A DNA stretch of 29,803 nucleotides from CAZAYP01 sp964489425 [NCBI: uncultured Verrucomicrobiota bacterium] (GTDB taxonomy: Bacteria; Verrucomicrobiota; Kiritimatiellia; RZYC01): the NCBI GenBank assembly GCA_964489425.1, contig CAZAYP010000068.1, positions 1 to 29,803 of the forward strand. Direction: 5' to 3'. Position numbers and translations under genes: made by a program. Positions within the stretch are counted from its first letter, which is position 1; every line of letters starts with the position of its first letter. This document shows positions 22,703-29,803 of the stretch, piece after piece. The notes below the pieces were generated by a model, which was given only the letters and a program-made list of their open reading frames with translations, was not told the origin of the DNA and ran no database searches.

Positions 22703-25564
22703 CTACGGCGCATTGGTGCTGCCGCGGTAGTACTGGCGGGTTTCGTGCGGCGGGATGGGAAAGCGCATGATGTAATAGCCGTTGGTGTAGGCCGCGTCGG
22801 CCGGCTCAACCTCGTACCAGGCGTGGTCGGTGAGGTTGGAGCAGGCCAGCAGGAACGGCGCCGCGCCGGGAATACCCAGCACCGAGAGCACGCCCTGGGT
22901 GGTGCCCAACTCGCGCTCGATGATGGCGGGCGTGGGCAGGCCGTTGGTCAGTACATGGAAGAAATACGGCTCGGACCATGCGGTGTTGTGCGCGATGTCG
23001 GTCACCTTGAAGACCACCCGGTGCGAACCCACCTCGGTCAGTTCGTAGCCCCCGGAGAAAGCGCCGGTCCACATGCCAATGCCGGACGGATCATTCGAGG
23101 TGATGGTGCCGCTCGGTCCTTCGACATACAACCAGGCATCCATTTCCAGTGGGGCAGTGACATTGTCCAGCGCCACCACGGTGAAGAACGGCGTAACCGG
23201 GCAGGCATTGGAATGGAAGAGGCGCTCGTAATCGCCATCCATGCCGGGGGGCAGCTCGGAGCACCAGGCATTCTGGATGACCGGGGCCTCGTCGTCGGCC
23301 AGGATGCGGAAGGTGCCGGTGGTCTGAGACGAAAGGCCGCTGAAATCGGTGGCGATGACGCTTACCGTGTGCAAGCCGGGGTTGAAAGTGTCCACAAATT
23401 CGTTTGTATACCCGTCATTTTTAGGCAGTGCCAGGATGTTGGTTACCCCGCCATTGACAATCACGGCATTGATGCTGGCGACGGCGGCATTATCCGTGGC
23501 CTGGGCCGAGATGGTGATGCGGATGCCTTCAAAACCTTGCGTGGGCGCGATGGTCATTTCGGAAAAGCCGGGCGGGGTGGTGTCGGCGGTAACGATAAAA
23601 TTCTCCCCGGTGCCGAGCACGGAGTTGCGAGAGATGTCCCAGGCGCGGACCAGGACCTGGTACAGGCCGGTTTGCGCGGTGGCGTAGCCACTATTGGTAC
23701 AGCGATGCGTCATGGTACCGGCGAGATAGGGCATCTCGTTGGTGTGCGCGCTCCCGTCGGGCCGGATGATGATCTGCTCGACAATGCCCACCTGGTCGGC
23801 GTCGAAAAGCATGCTCACATTGGTCACGCTCGCGCCAGCCAGCACCTGGGTGGGGGTAATCGTGATGAAACTCACATGGGGCGGATCCGTGTCGTCGGTG
23901 GCGGGGCGCAGGTCCATGACTGCGGTGGGGTCGCCGAGGAGGTTGAATAGACGCATGATGTTGCGATCTCCGGCAATGGACTCATAGAAAAACCGAGCAG
24001 GATACGCATAGCCCGTACGCAGGTAGCTGTCGAGCATCCGGCTTTCAAACCGATCCTTCACAAAGGCATCGGCGCGGTAAACAAGCTTGTTGCCGCCAAT
24101 ATAGCCAATGGCGCCGCCGGCGGGCGCGCGGATGAAGGCCGGCGCGATATATTGGGTGCTGTCCAAAAATTGGCCCGCATAACACGAGAGCATGGCATTG
24201 ACAAAAGGCAGATTGGTTTGCGTCCTGGTCAAGGCATGGTTGTCCCGGTAGAACAACGCATTCGTGTCGGCCGGCAGATGTTTTATGTTGATGGCCCATG
24301 ACTCGGGGGCGCCGTGGCCGACCCAGGTGATCAGGCCGTTAACCGCGCCCAGGGCGTTGAGCACATCGTTGGTGGTGAGCGTCACAAAAACATTGGAGCC
24401 GAGCATCGAAACCGTGGACCAGCCATAATTCCCCAAGGTGTTGTTCGCGCCAAACAGGGCGTCTTCTTCGCCCGTCAGGTTCACTTGGCTGCGGCCCCAC
24501 CCGCGGCAGTTATAGGCGCTCCATTTCGCCAGGATCGCCTTGGCTTCGTTGCCGCTGATGGCCGGCAGGCGGCCCACATATAAATCCGGCTGGGTGTCAC
24601 TGTTCGTCTGCAACAAGGAATAATAGACATCGCATTCATAGCCGTCGATCATGTGCGTGGGCACGGCATTGGTATCGCCGACCAGCAGCACGTACGAAAC
24701 CGCCGGCCAGTTGGTGGAACAATCGCGGATGAAATTCAGAATCCGTTCGGGATTATCAGCGCCGCTGTAATTCGCGTAAATGGACTCCACGGAAAATACC
24801 TTCGTGGTAATTCCCTGCGCGGTTTTGGCCGCGGTATAAATGCTGACGTCCGAGGTCCATGCGGCCGGCGAAATAACCAGGTAGTCCGCGCTGGCGCCGG
24901 TGGCCAGGCTGCCCAGCCGGGCCGCGCGCGTGGGGGCCGGAGGAACAGGAAACGCCAAATCCCCGGGATTGACCACCCGGCGCGCCAGGCCGCGATCCAC
25001 CTCGTTGCGTGGGGTCGTGGTGGCCGGCAGATAAGGATTAACGATCGCCACCTCTACTTGCGCCGCGTCACACAAAACCAGCCGGCGCGTCCGCGCCTGG
25101 TAGCGGGCGGGATACACGGTCAACTCCAGAAGGTCGCACGACCCAACGCGCACTGCCTGCCAGGTGAATTCCTGCTCGGGGTACAGTTCCCTGGACCGAT
25201 AAGCGATGGGGTCCGGAACCGGTTCCGGCAGGGGCTGGCCAATCAGCGTGGGCGTCAACGCTGGCACCAGCGGCCGCGCCAAGGTCACGGCCCGCTCATG
25301 CCGCAGCATGCTCACGGACAAAACCGCGGCGCCCGGCGGCAACGCCACCAGTTTGCGCACGGCATACACCTCCGGCCGGCCTTCCGGACTGCATGGCTCC
25401 ACCTCGCCCGGCGGATACGCCAGGCGCGTCCAGTTCCCTGCCCTCTCCAACGCAGGTGCAGGAAGCGCAAGGGATACGCGGATGACTTCAGAACCGGACC
25501 CGGGCATGGCCACGCCTGTCAAAATACCGAACAACGCGCACAGAAATGCCGCCAATAATTTCAC
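22703..25564 (-). CDS. Exported C25 (gingipain-type) cysteine peptidase with propeptide and C-terminal Ig-like domains
   Basis: The start is GTG at 25564 with GGGGAG 5 nt upstream, giving 953 residues. Residues 1-20 are a signal peptide (LLAAFLCALFGILTGVA). Residues of about 25-210 resemble the gingipain propeptide, with the typical G-x-P-L-P and Y-P-E-Q-x-F-T-W-Q stretches. The C25 caspase-fold domain spans about 227-560: DYLVISPAAW, YVLLVGDTNAVPTH, PDLYVGRLPA, TWVGHGAPESW with catalytic His417, and NAMLSCYAGQF with catalytic Cys461. Residues of about 570-880 are Ig-like repeats (DTTPPGFSEMTIAPTQGFEG and similar). The C terminus ends in QYYRGSTNAP, a variant of the terminal module. It is presumably activated by removal of the propeptide after export. 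Family members cleave after basic or other residues; specificity cannot be read here. Confidence 0.9.
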   Translation of the reverse strand: MKLLAAFLCALFGILTGVAMPGSGSEVIRVSLALPAPALERAGNWTRLAYPPGEVEPCSPEGRPEVYAVRKLVALPPGAAVLSVSMLRHERAVTLARPLVPALTPTLIGQPLPEPVPDPIAYRSRELYPEQEFTWQAVRVGSCDLLELTVYPARYQARTRRLVLCDAAQVEVAIVNPYLPATTTPRNEVDRGLARRVVNPGDLAFPVPPAPTRAARLGSLATGASADYLVISPAAWTSDVSIYTAAKTAQGITTKVFSVESIYANYSGADNPERILNFIRDCSTNWPAVSYVLLVGDTNAVPTHMIDGYECDVYYSLLQTNSDTQPDLYVGRLPAISGNEAKAILAKWSAYNCRGWGRSQVNLTGEEDALFGANNTLGNYGWSTVSMLGSNVFVTLTTNDVLNALGAVNGLITWVGHGAPESWAINIKHLPADTNALFYRDNHALTRTQTNLPFVNAMLSCYAGQFLDSTQYIAPAFIRAPAGGAIGYIGGNKLVYRADAFVKDRFESRMLDSYLRTGYAYPARFFYESIAGDRNIMRLFNLLGDPTAVMDLRPATDDTDPPHVSFITITPTQVLAGASVTNVSMLFDADQVGIVEQIIIRPDGSAHTNEMPYLAGTMTHRCTNSGYATAQTGLYQVLVRAWDISRNSVLGTGENFIVTADTTPPGFSEMTIAPTQGFEGIRITISAQATDNAAVASINAVIVNGGVTNILALPKNDGYTNEFVDTFNPGLHTVSVIATDFSGLSSQTTGTFRILADDEAPVIQNAWCSELPPGMDGDYERLFHSNACPVTPFFTVVALDNVTAPLEMDAWLYVEGPSGTITSNDPSGIGMWTGAFSGGYELTEVGSHRVVFKVTDIAHNTAWSEPYFFHVLTNGLPTPAIIERELGTTQGVLSVLGIPGAAPFLLACSNLTDHAWYEVEPADAAYTNGYYIMRFPIPPHETRQYYRGSTNAP

Positions 25565-25711
25565 TGGTACTCCCCTTCTATATGCTTAACATTTACCCGA
25601 AAAAGGAGCAGAAGTTAAGCGCCAAGTCGTTATTATTGAAAATATAGCGAATCTTTGGCCGCCATACCCGATGGCCAGCGAAGGTGGTCCCCGGCAGAAC
25701 ATGTCTGCACG

Positions 25712-25900
25712 TCACAGGGGATCCGTGTCGTCAAGCAAGTTGATGATGTTCCATGAGCCGATGGGAGTACTGCCCTCCACGCCGTGGCCCAGGACGTGCC
25801 CATGCCGGGCTAACACGCGGGCGACTTTTCCGGCGGGTTCGATTTCCGCTTCAACCGCATCAAGGCCGAGTTTTCTCGCCACTGCGCCGGCGGTCGCACG
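25712..25900 (-). pseudogene. Remnant of a P-type ATPase gene fused to the rhodanese 3' end
   Basis: In a frame different from the upstream rhodanese gene, this stretch reads RATAGAVARKLGLDAVEAEI then EPAGKVARVLARHG and ends in TGA at 25712. From family knowledge, T-A-x-A-V-A-x-x-L-G-(I/L)-D-x-V-x-A-E-(V/I)-x-P-x-x-K is the phosphorylation/nucleotide-domain segment of heavy-metal P-type ATPases, just before the GDGxNDxPAL motif. That motif is absent here; unrelated residues follow (HGVEGSTPIGSWNIINLL). It is therefore a fragment of about 30 recognisable residues. It begins almost exactly where the rhodanese homology stops, which marks a recombination or deletion junction near 25890-25900. The remaining sequence up to 25564 has no gene. 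Confidence 0.55.
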
Positions 25901-27564
25901 TCCACGACCTCGAAGGTCCCGGGCAGGTCCATGAGCATGCGCTTGAGTTCCGCGGCGGCGATGCGGTCGGGCAGTCGGATGGCCCGCGCAGCGGGCGCAG
26001 CCGAACCGCCTCCGCCTCCGGCTGCGCTCAGGGTCGGCAAGCCGGCCGCGATCCAGGCCTCGCTGCCGCCTTCCATGTTGAAAACGTCCTTGAATCCCAG
26101 CTTGAGCAGGACCGAGGCGCCCATGCTGGAGCGATAGGCGGAGTTGCAGACGGTCAGCACCGGCATATTCTTGGAAAGGCGCGTGCTGTCGGTGAACATC
26201 TTATTCAACGGAATGTTGAGCACACTGCCGATCCGCAACGCCATCCACTCGCTCGGGAGGCGAACGTCCACGATGATCGGTGCCGTTCCGGCCTGCATTT
26301 GCTGATGAAGATCCTGGGGCTGCAGGAGCTTGAGGGAGCCGACAGGCAGCTTGGCCTGGCTCCACGCCTCCAGACCGCCCTGCAGAAAACCGGCGGGGGC
26401 ATCGTAGCCGATGCGCTTCAGGCGGAAGGATGCCTCGCGGACCTCGTCGTCCGAGCCCACGAGGACGAACGGTTCACCCCACGGGATCATGATGCCCGTC
26501 CACGTCTCGAATCGTCCCCGTATGCCGATGCTGATGGCTCCCTGTGGATGAGCCGCAGCGAACGCCTTGGCGTCACGAACGTCGATCAGCCATGCGCCTG
26601 ACTGCCCTTGGGCGAGTACATCGGCGGCGGGCAGGGCCGGCGGCGTGGTCTTGTCCCAATCCACAAGGGGCGGCCCATCGTGGTTCATCCTCGCGTTGTG
26701 CTGGAAGTACTGCGGGGCATCGGGAAGGCCGTCAATGACCGCCATGACGTAGGACAGGAGATCCTTGTGCTGAAGGTAGACGTTCTCCCGGCGTTGTTCC
26801 CCGATGGTGGAGACCGGCTTGTCGCTCAGATGGGCGCCGCAGAGGGACCCTGCCCCGTGAGCCGGGAAGAACGGGGTGTCGTCGGGCAGTTTGGATAGTT
26901 TGTCTTTCCACGAATGATAACCCATTTCCGCCAGTTCGGCGGCGCTCATGCTGTCGCCCATCAGGTCGGGACGCCCGACGCTGCCGATAAACAAGGTGTC
27001 GCCGGTGAGGACGAACGTCGGGTGGGTCGCGGAGGCCGGATGATACACGTAGAGGCAAGTGCCATCGGGGGTATGCCCCGGAGTCGTTACGACTACCGCG
27101 CGTACGCTGCCGAACGCGATCGCATCGCCATCCACGACCGGTTTGTGCGGGTAGCCGGCCTGGGTGGCTGCGTTGGCGATGATCTCCGCGCCAGTGGCCT
27201 TGGCCAGTTCCATGTGCCCCGCCACGAAATCGGCATGCGAATGGGTCAGGTACACTTTCGTGATCTTCAGTCCCAACTCCTGCGCATCCTTCAGGTAGCG
27301 GCGGATGTCGCGGGCGGGATCAACGATCATGGCTTCCCCGCCGCTGCCGATCAGATAGGAGTAGTGCGAGAGCACGCCCAGGTTGTACTGGCGAAACACG
27401 AAGTCAGCGGACTTCTGTTCGGTCTCCGTGACGAGTTCAACGTTGGCCGCCTCGTCGCCGTGCGCCGCCGCTTCGGCATCGCCCGGCAAGCCGGCTGCCC
27501 GCGCCGATGCGACTGCGAGCAGCATCCCGACAAAGATCCACTTGCTCAGTCCAAACCTCTTCAT
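25810..27564 (-). CDS. Exported CstB-like persulfide dioxygenase-rhodanese fusion, 3'-truncated
   Basis: The ATG at 27564 (GGGGTG upstream) gives 584 residues. The signal peptide is at 1-24 (WIFVGMLLAVASARAAG). A metallo-beta-lactamase domain of the persulfide dioxygenase type covers about 50-270: THSHADF (His108, His110, Asp112), PGHTPDG (His164), LTGDTLFIGSVGRPD (Asp189) and FPAHGAGSLCG (His236). A rhodanese domain without a catalytic Cys follows (about 315-405, FVLVGSDDE). Next is an active-looking rhodanese with TVCNSAYRSS (Cys473; about 415-512). A third rhodanese begins (EVVDVRPPAQW) and then collapses into unrelated basic residues. The MBL/pseudo-rhodanese/rhodanese order is that of CstB, which oxidises persulfides to thiosulfate. 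Export to the periplasm is unusual for that family. The truncation coincides with the P-type ATPase remnant. Confidence 0.85.
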   Translation of the reverse strand: MKRFGLSKWIFVGMLLAVASARAAGLPGDAEAAAHGDEAANVELVTETEQKSADFVFRQYNLGVLSHYSYLIGSGGEAMIVDPARDIRRYLKDAQELGLKITKVYLTHSHADFVAGHMELAKATGAEIIANAATQAGYPHKPVVDGDAIAFGSVRAVVVTTPGHTPDGTCLYVYHPASATHPTFVLTGDTLFIGSVGRPDLMGDSMSAAELAEMGYHSWKDKLSKLPDDTPFFPAHGAGSLCGAHLSDKPVSTIGEQRRENVYLQHKDLLSYVMAVIDGLPDAPQYFQHNARMNHDGPPLVDWDKTTPPALPAADVLAQGQSGAWLIDVRDAKAFAAAHPQGAISIGIRGRFETWTGIMIPWGEPFVLVGSDDEVREASFRLKRIGYDAPAGFLQGGLEAWSQAKLPVGSLKLLQPQDLHQQMQAGTAPIIVDVRLPSEWMALRIGSVLNIPLNKMFTDSTRLSKNMPVLTVCNSAYRSSMGASVLLKLGFKDVFNMEGGSEAWIAAGLPTLSAAGGGGGSAAPAARAIRLPDRIAAAELKRMLMDLPGTFEVVDVRPPAQWRENSALMRLKRKSNPPEKSPAC

Positions 27565-27964
27565 GCGAACACCCCTTTCGGTTGACAGAAAGACATTTTT
27601 CTTCCAATGGAAACAGGCCGCGCCTTGAAGCGTTGTCCGGCCCCGCTGTTGAGCCACCTTATTTCCACTGCCGATCCCTTCATGATCAGTATGGATGGGG
27701 CATCGGCCATGGGGTGTTTCCCTAACGCAACAGGAACGTCCGCAGAGGGGACCATCGGCAGGATTATGCTCACCCTGCTGCGGGAGGAAGGCTGGGGTGG
27801 GGTTAGACCCCATAGCGCGACGCCGATTTGCAAAGTAGTGTGGATTGGATATACTGAGGATGGTGAAATAAACTGGACTCAGTTTTGGGTTCTTAGTTGG
27901 GAATAGGCATGTAGTATGTCCATTATATTTCGGGAATGTTAGCAACTCGCATGGAGTCAGCGCC
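27565..27964. other. Divergent intergenic region without a recognisable gene
   Basis: This 400-nt region separates the divergent persulfide dioxygenase and GH1 genes. No reading frame here resembles a protein. A small perfect hairpin, TGGGGT-TAG-ACCCCA, lies at 27798-27812. A sigma70-like promoter at 27828-27855 points toward the GH1 gene. No comparable promoter could be found for the minus-strand gene. Confidence 0.5.
27828..27855 (+). promoter_or_regulatory. Sigma70-like promoter upstream of the GH1-glycosyltransferase unit
   Basis: TTGCAA (27828-27833) and TATACT (27850-27855) are separated by 16 nt. Both hexamers are close to consensus. The site lies about 110 nt upstream of the TTG start of the glycosidase gene in an otherwise gene-free stretch. 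Confidence 0.45.
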
Positions 27965-29335
27965 TTGACCAAAGACCGCCTGAACTTTCCGGACAACTTC
28001 ATCTGGGGCACATCGACCGCGGGCCACCAGGTGGAGGGCGGCAACGAATTCTCCGACTGGTGGGCGTGGGAACAGGAGGGCTTGATCGAGGACGGGACGG
28101 TCTCCGGCCGCGCCATGGATTACTGGAACCGGCATGAAGAGGATCATGCCCTCATGGCGAAGCTGGCTTACAAAGGGTTCCGCCTCGGCATCGAATGGTC
28201 CCGCGTCGAACCGCAAAAGGGCCGCTTCGACCGTGACGCGATCGAGCACTATCGCCGCATCCTTCAATCCCTTCGCAACCACGGATTCATCATTTGCCTC
28301 ACCCTGCACCACTGGGTGATCCCGCGCTGGGTCGCCGACCAGGGCGGCTGGCTGCATCCTGACACGGTGGACCACTTCCTGCGGTACGCGAAATTCGTGG
28401 TCGAGGAACTGGGCACGTTTCCCGACTACTGGGTGACGATGAACGAACCGATGGTGCCAGCGATCATGGGCAATGTTCTGGGCCGGTTTCCGCCGCATCG
28501 CCATTCGATCCGGGCGTACCGCGCCGTGGTCAGGGCCTATCTTCGTGCCCACGCGGGAGCTTACCATGTAATTCACAAAATGCATCCGCTGGCGCCGAAC
28601 GGGACCGGGACCATGGTGGGTGTCGCCATGGCGTATCCCTGGATCGAGCCATGGGACTCACCGGGTCCCGCGGGTTGGTATGAGCGCTTCGCCGCCTTCA
28701 TCGCCCGCCGCGCGGCCTTTGCGGGTTGGGATTACACGATCTGCACGGGGAAACCGCACTGGATCCATGGCGGGCCCGCCGTGGCCGGCATCCAGAACTC
28801 CTACGACTACTGCGGAATCAACTACTACACGCGGGCGTCACTGAAATACGACCGGCGAAGACGCGACCAGTACTGGATCGACGACACCCAGGCACCGCCG
28901 GGTGTGGATGTGACCCAGATGGGTTGGCAGATCTATCCGGAGGGTCTATATCGTACGATCCGCTCCGTATGGAAACGATTCGGGAAACCGATTCTGATCA
29001 CCGAGAACGGCATCGCCGACGATACGGATGAGCAACGGCCGGGTTACATCGTCGAGCATCTCGCGCAGGTTCACCGGGCCCTGCGCGAAGGCATTCCGAT
29101 CCTCGGCTACTACCACTGGTCATTCTTGGACAATTTCGAGTGGCGGGAAGGATTTGCGAAGCGGTTCGGGCTTATCGCCGTCCGGCACGACGATCCCGAT
29201 CTCATGCGCGCGCCCCGCCCCAGCGCGTACCTCTACTCCGAAATCGCGCAAAAGAACGCGCTAACGAGGGAAACCGTCGCGGCCTATGCCCCCCAGGCCG
29301 TCGCGACGGTCTTTGGCGATGGAAACGGCCTTTAA
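27965..29335 (+). CDS. GH1 family glycosidase (beta-glucosidase-like), cytoplasmic
   Basis: The protein has 456 residues, the normal GH1 length. The start is TTG at 27965 with GGAG eight nt upstream; the nearby ATG is out of frame. There is no signal peptide. The GH1 TIM-barrel landmarks are in order: DNFIWGTSTAGHQVEGG near the N terminus, RLGIEWSRVEP, LTLHHWVIPRW, VTMNEP with acid/base Glu161, GINYYTRA, LITENGIADD with nucleophile Glu347, and YYHWSFLDNFEW. Both catalytic Glu residues are present, so retaining beta-glycosidase activity is likely. It is followed after 36 nt by an MGDG-synthase-type glycosyltransferase. This raises the possibility that the substrate is a glycolipid rather than a free disaccharide. 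Plant SFR2, a GH1 galactolipid galactosyltransferase, is a known precedent for a glycolipid-acting GH1. The substrate is inference. Confidence 0.9.
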   Translation: MTKDRLNFPDNFIWGTSTAGHQVEGGNEFSDWWAWEQEGLIEDGTVSGRAMDYWNRHEEDHALMAKLAYKGFRLGIEWSRVEPQKGRFDRDAIEHYRRILQSLRNHGFIICLTLHHWVIPRWVADQGGWLHPDTVDHFLRYAKFVVEELGTFPDYWVTMNEPMVPAIMGNVLGRFPPHRHSIRAYRAVVRAYLRAHAGAYHVIHKMHPLAPNGTGTMVGVAMAYPWIEPWDSPGPAGWYERFAAFIARRAAFAGWDYTICTGKPHWIHGGPAVAGIQNSYDYCGINYYTRASLKYDRRRRDQYWIDDTQAPPGVDVTQMGWQIYPEGLYRTIRSVWKRFGKPILITENGIADDTDEQRPGYIVEHLAQVHRALREGIPILGYYHWSFLDNFEWREGFAKRFGLIAVRHDDPDLMRAPRPSAYLYSEIAQKNALTRETVAAYAPQAVATVFGDGNGL

Positions 29336-29371
29336 AACAACTGACGCTATGCGTCGGAAAAGGACACAAGT

Positions 29372-29803
29372 ATGAGCACTGACGAAACTCAGAAGCAGGT
29401 TTCAACCACGGCGGCCGTTGCGATGATACCCGAGAACCGAGGATCCAAACTTGTGATTCTCTCGGCCAGCTCCGGCAGCGGGCACACGCGCGCAGGCGAA
29501 GCGCTGGAGGCTGCCGCGGCGCAAGTTCCCGGCATTTCCTCCGTGCGCCACATCGACGTGCTGGAGTATGCGTCGGACCTGATGGGAGGACTCTATGCGG
29601 ACCTTTACAAGCAGATGGTCAGCAAGACCCCTTCACTCTGGGGATGGTGGTATGACAAAAGTGATACGCCGTGGAAGGCCGAACATCTTCGCGTCGCCAT
29701 GGAACGCTCTCAGATGCAACCGCTCATGGACTTGCTGAAAGCCGACGAGCCGGATATCACGATCTGCACGCACTTCCTGGCATCCGATATCGTCTCCTAC
29801 ATG
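29372..29803 (+). CDS. MGDG synthase/UgtP-type diacylglycerol glycosyltransferase, N-terminal part (runs off the window)
   Basis: The ATG at 29372 is preceded by AAAGGA at about 8 nt. The frame is open to the end of the window (144 codons). After a short polar leader, residues of about 27-45 read LVILSASSGSGHTRAGEALE, the glycine-rich start of the MGDG_synth domain. DVLEYASDLMGGLYADLYKQ, KTPSLWGWWYDKSD and EPDITICTHFLASDI follow, all typical of the acceptor half of processive diacylglycerol glycosyltransferases. These enzymes add glucose or galactose from a UDP-sugar to membrane diacylglycerol at the inner membrane face. The donor-binding C-terminal half is outside the window. The short spacing to the GH1 gene suggests one transcript. 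Sugar specificity cannot be read from this half. Confidence 0.85.
   Translation, partial: MSTDETQKQVSTTAAVAMIPENRGSKLVILSASSGSGHTRAGEALEAAAAQVPGISSVRHIDVLEYASDLMGGLYADLYKQMVSKTPSLWGWWYDKSDTPWKAEHLRVAMERSQMQPLMDLLKADEPDITICTHFLASDIVSYM

Noticed and set aside
27798-27812. TGGGGT-TAG-ACCCCA hairpin as a mobile element end
   Set aside because: Single copy in the window, only a 6-bp stem, and no transposase or second end nearby.
27565-28116. Upstream extension of the persulfide dioxygenase-rhodanese frame
   Set aside because: The frame is open to 28116 but the extension overlaps the GH1 gene, lacks any domain, and would bury the clear signal peptide that starts at 27564.

Overview
The window is GC-rich (roughly 60% or more) and carries the gene style of a Gram-negative member of the PVC group, most likely Kiritimatiellota or Verrucomicrobiota. 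The reasons are very large exported repeat proteins rich in Asn and Thr, right-handed beta-helix proteins of the choice-of-anchor Q type, and a small hypothetical protein (1702-2190) of a kind I associate with this group. Shine-Dalgarno sites are present at most genes. The phylum assignment is inference from style, not from a marker gene.

Layout. 1-2806: a small exported protein, a palindrome-rich intergenic stretch, a hypothetical protein and a two-cluster ferredoxin-like protein. 2949-14824: an exoproteome block with a beta-helix protein, a 64-residue miniature propeller-like protein, an eight-repeat propeller protein, a 2019-residue multidomain C25 (gingipain-type) peptidase and a second beta-helix protein. 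14939-15761: a two-gene, toxin-antitoxin-like nucleotidyltransferase module. 16163-22441: a tight three-gene minus-strand operon of a zinc metallopeptidase, a 14-repeat delta-60 propeller and an FGE-sulfatase-fold protein. 22703-25564: a second C25 peptidase. 25712-27564: an exported CstB-like persulfide dioxygenase/rhodanese whose 3' end is cut and abuts a P-type ATPase remnant. 27965-29803: a GH1 glycosidase followed by an MGDG-synthase-type glycosyltransferase that runs off the window.

How it fits together. Eight or nine of the proteins carry signal peptides and are built from beta-rich repeats or extracellular peptidase domains. Several end in one of two recurring C-terminal signatures. 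One is a beta-sandwich-like module ending in FYR or YYR, of which a 174-184 residue version is shared by two otherwise unrelated proteins. The other is a very short G-x-x-W-x-(L/I)-L-L tail on three propeller-type proteins. This looks like a set of secreted or surface proteins sorted by their C termini, with two caspase-fold peptidases encoded nearby. The sorting role is a hypothesis.

The intergenic DNA holds a family of paired 26-30 bp palindromic repeats with compensatory stem changes, one pair flanked by perfect 15-bp inverted repeats. Two other inverted-repeat types are also present. No tRNA, rRNA, CRISPR array or complete insertion sequence was seen.
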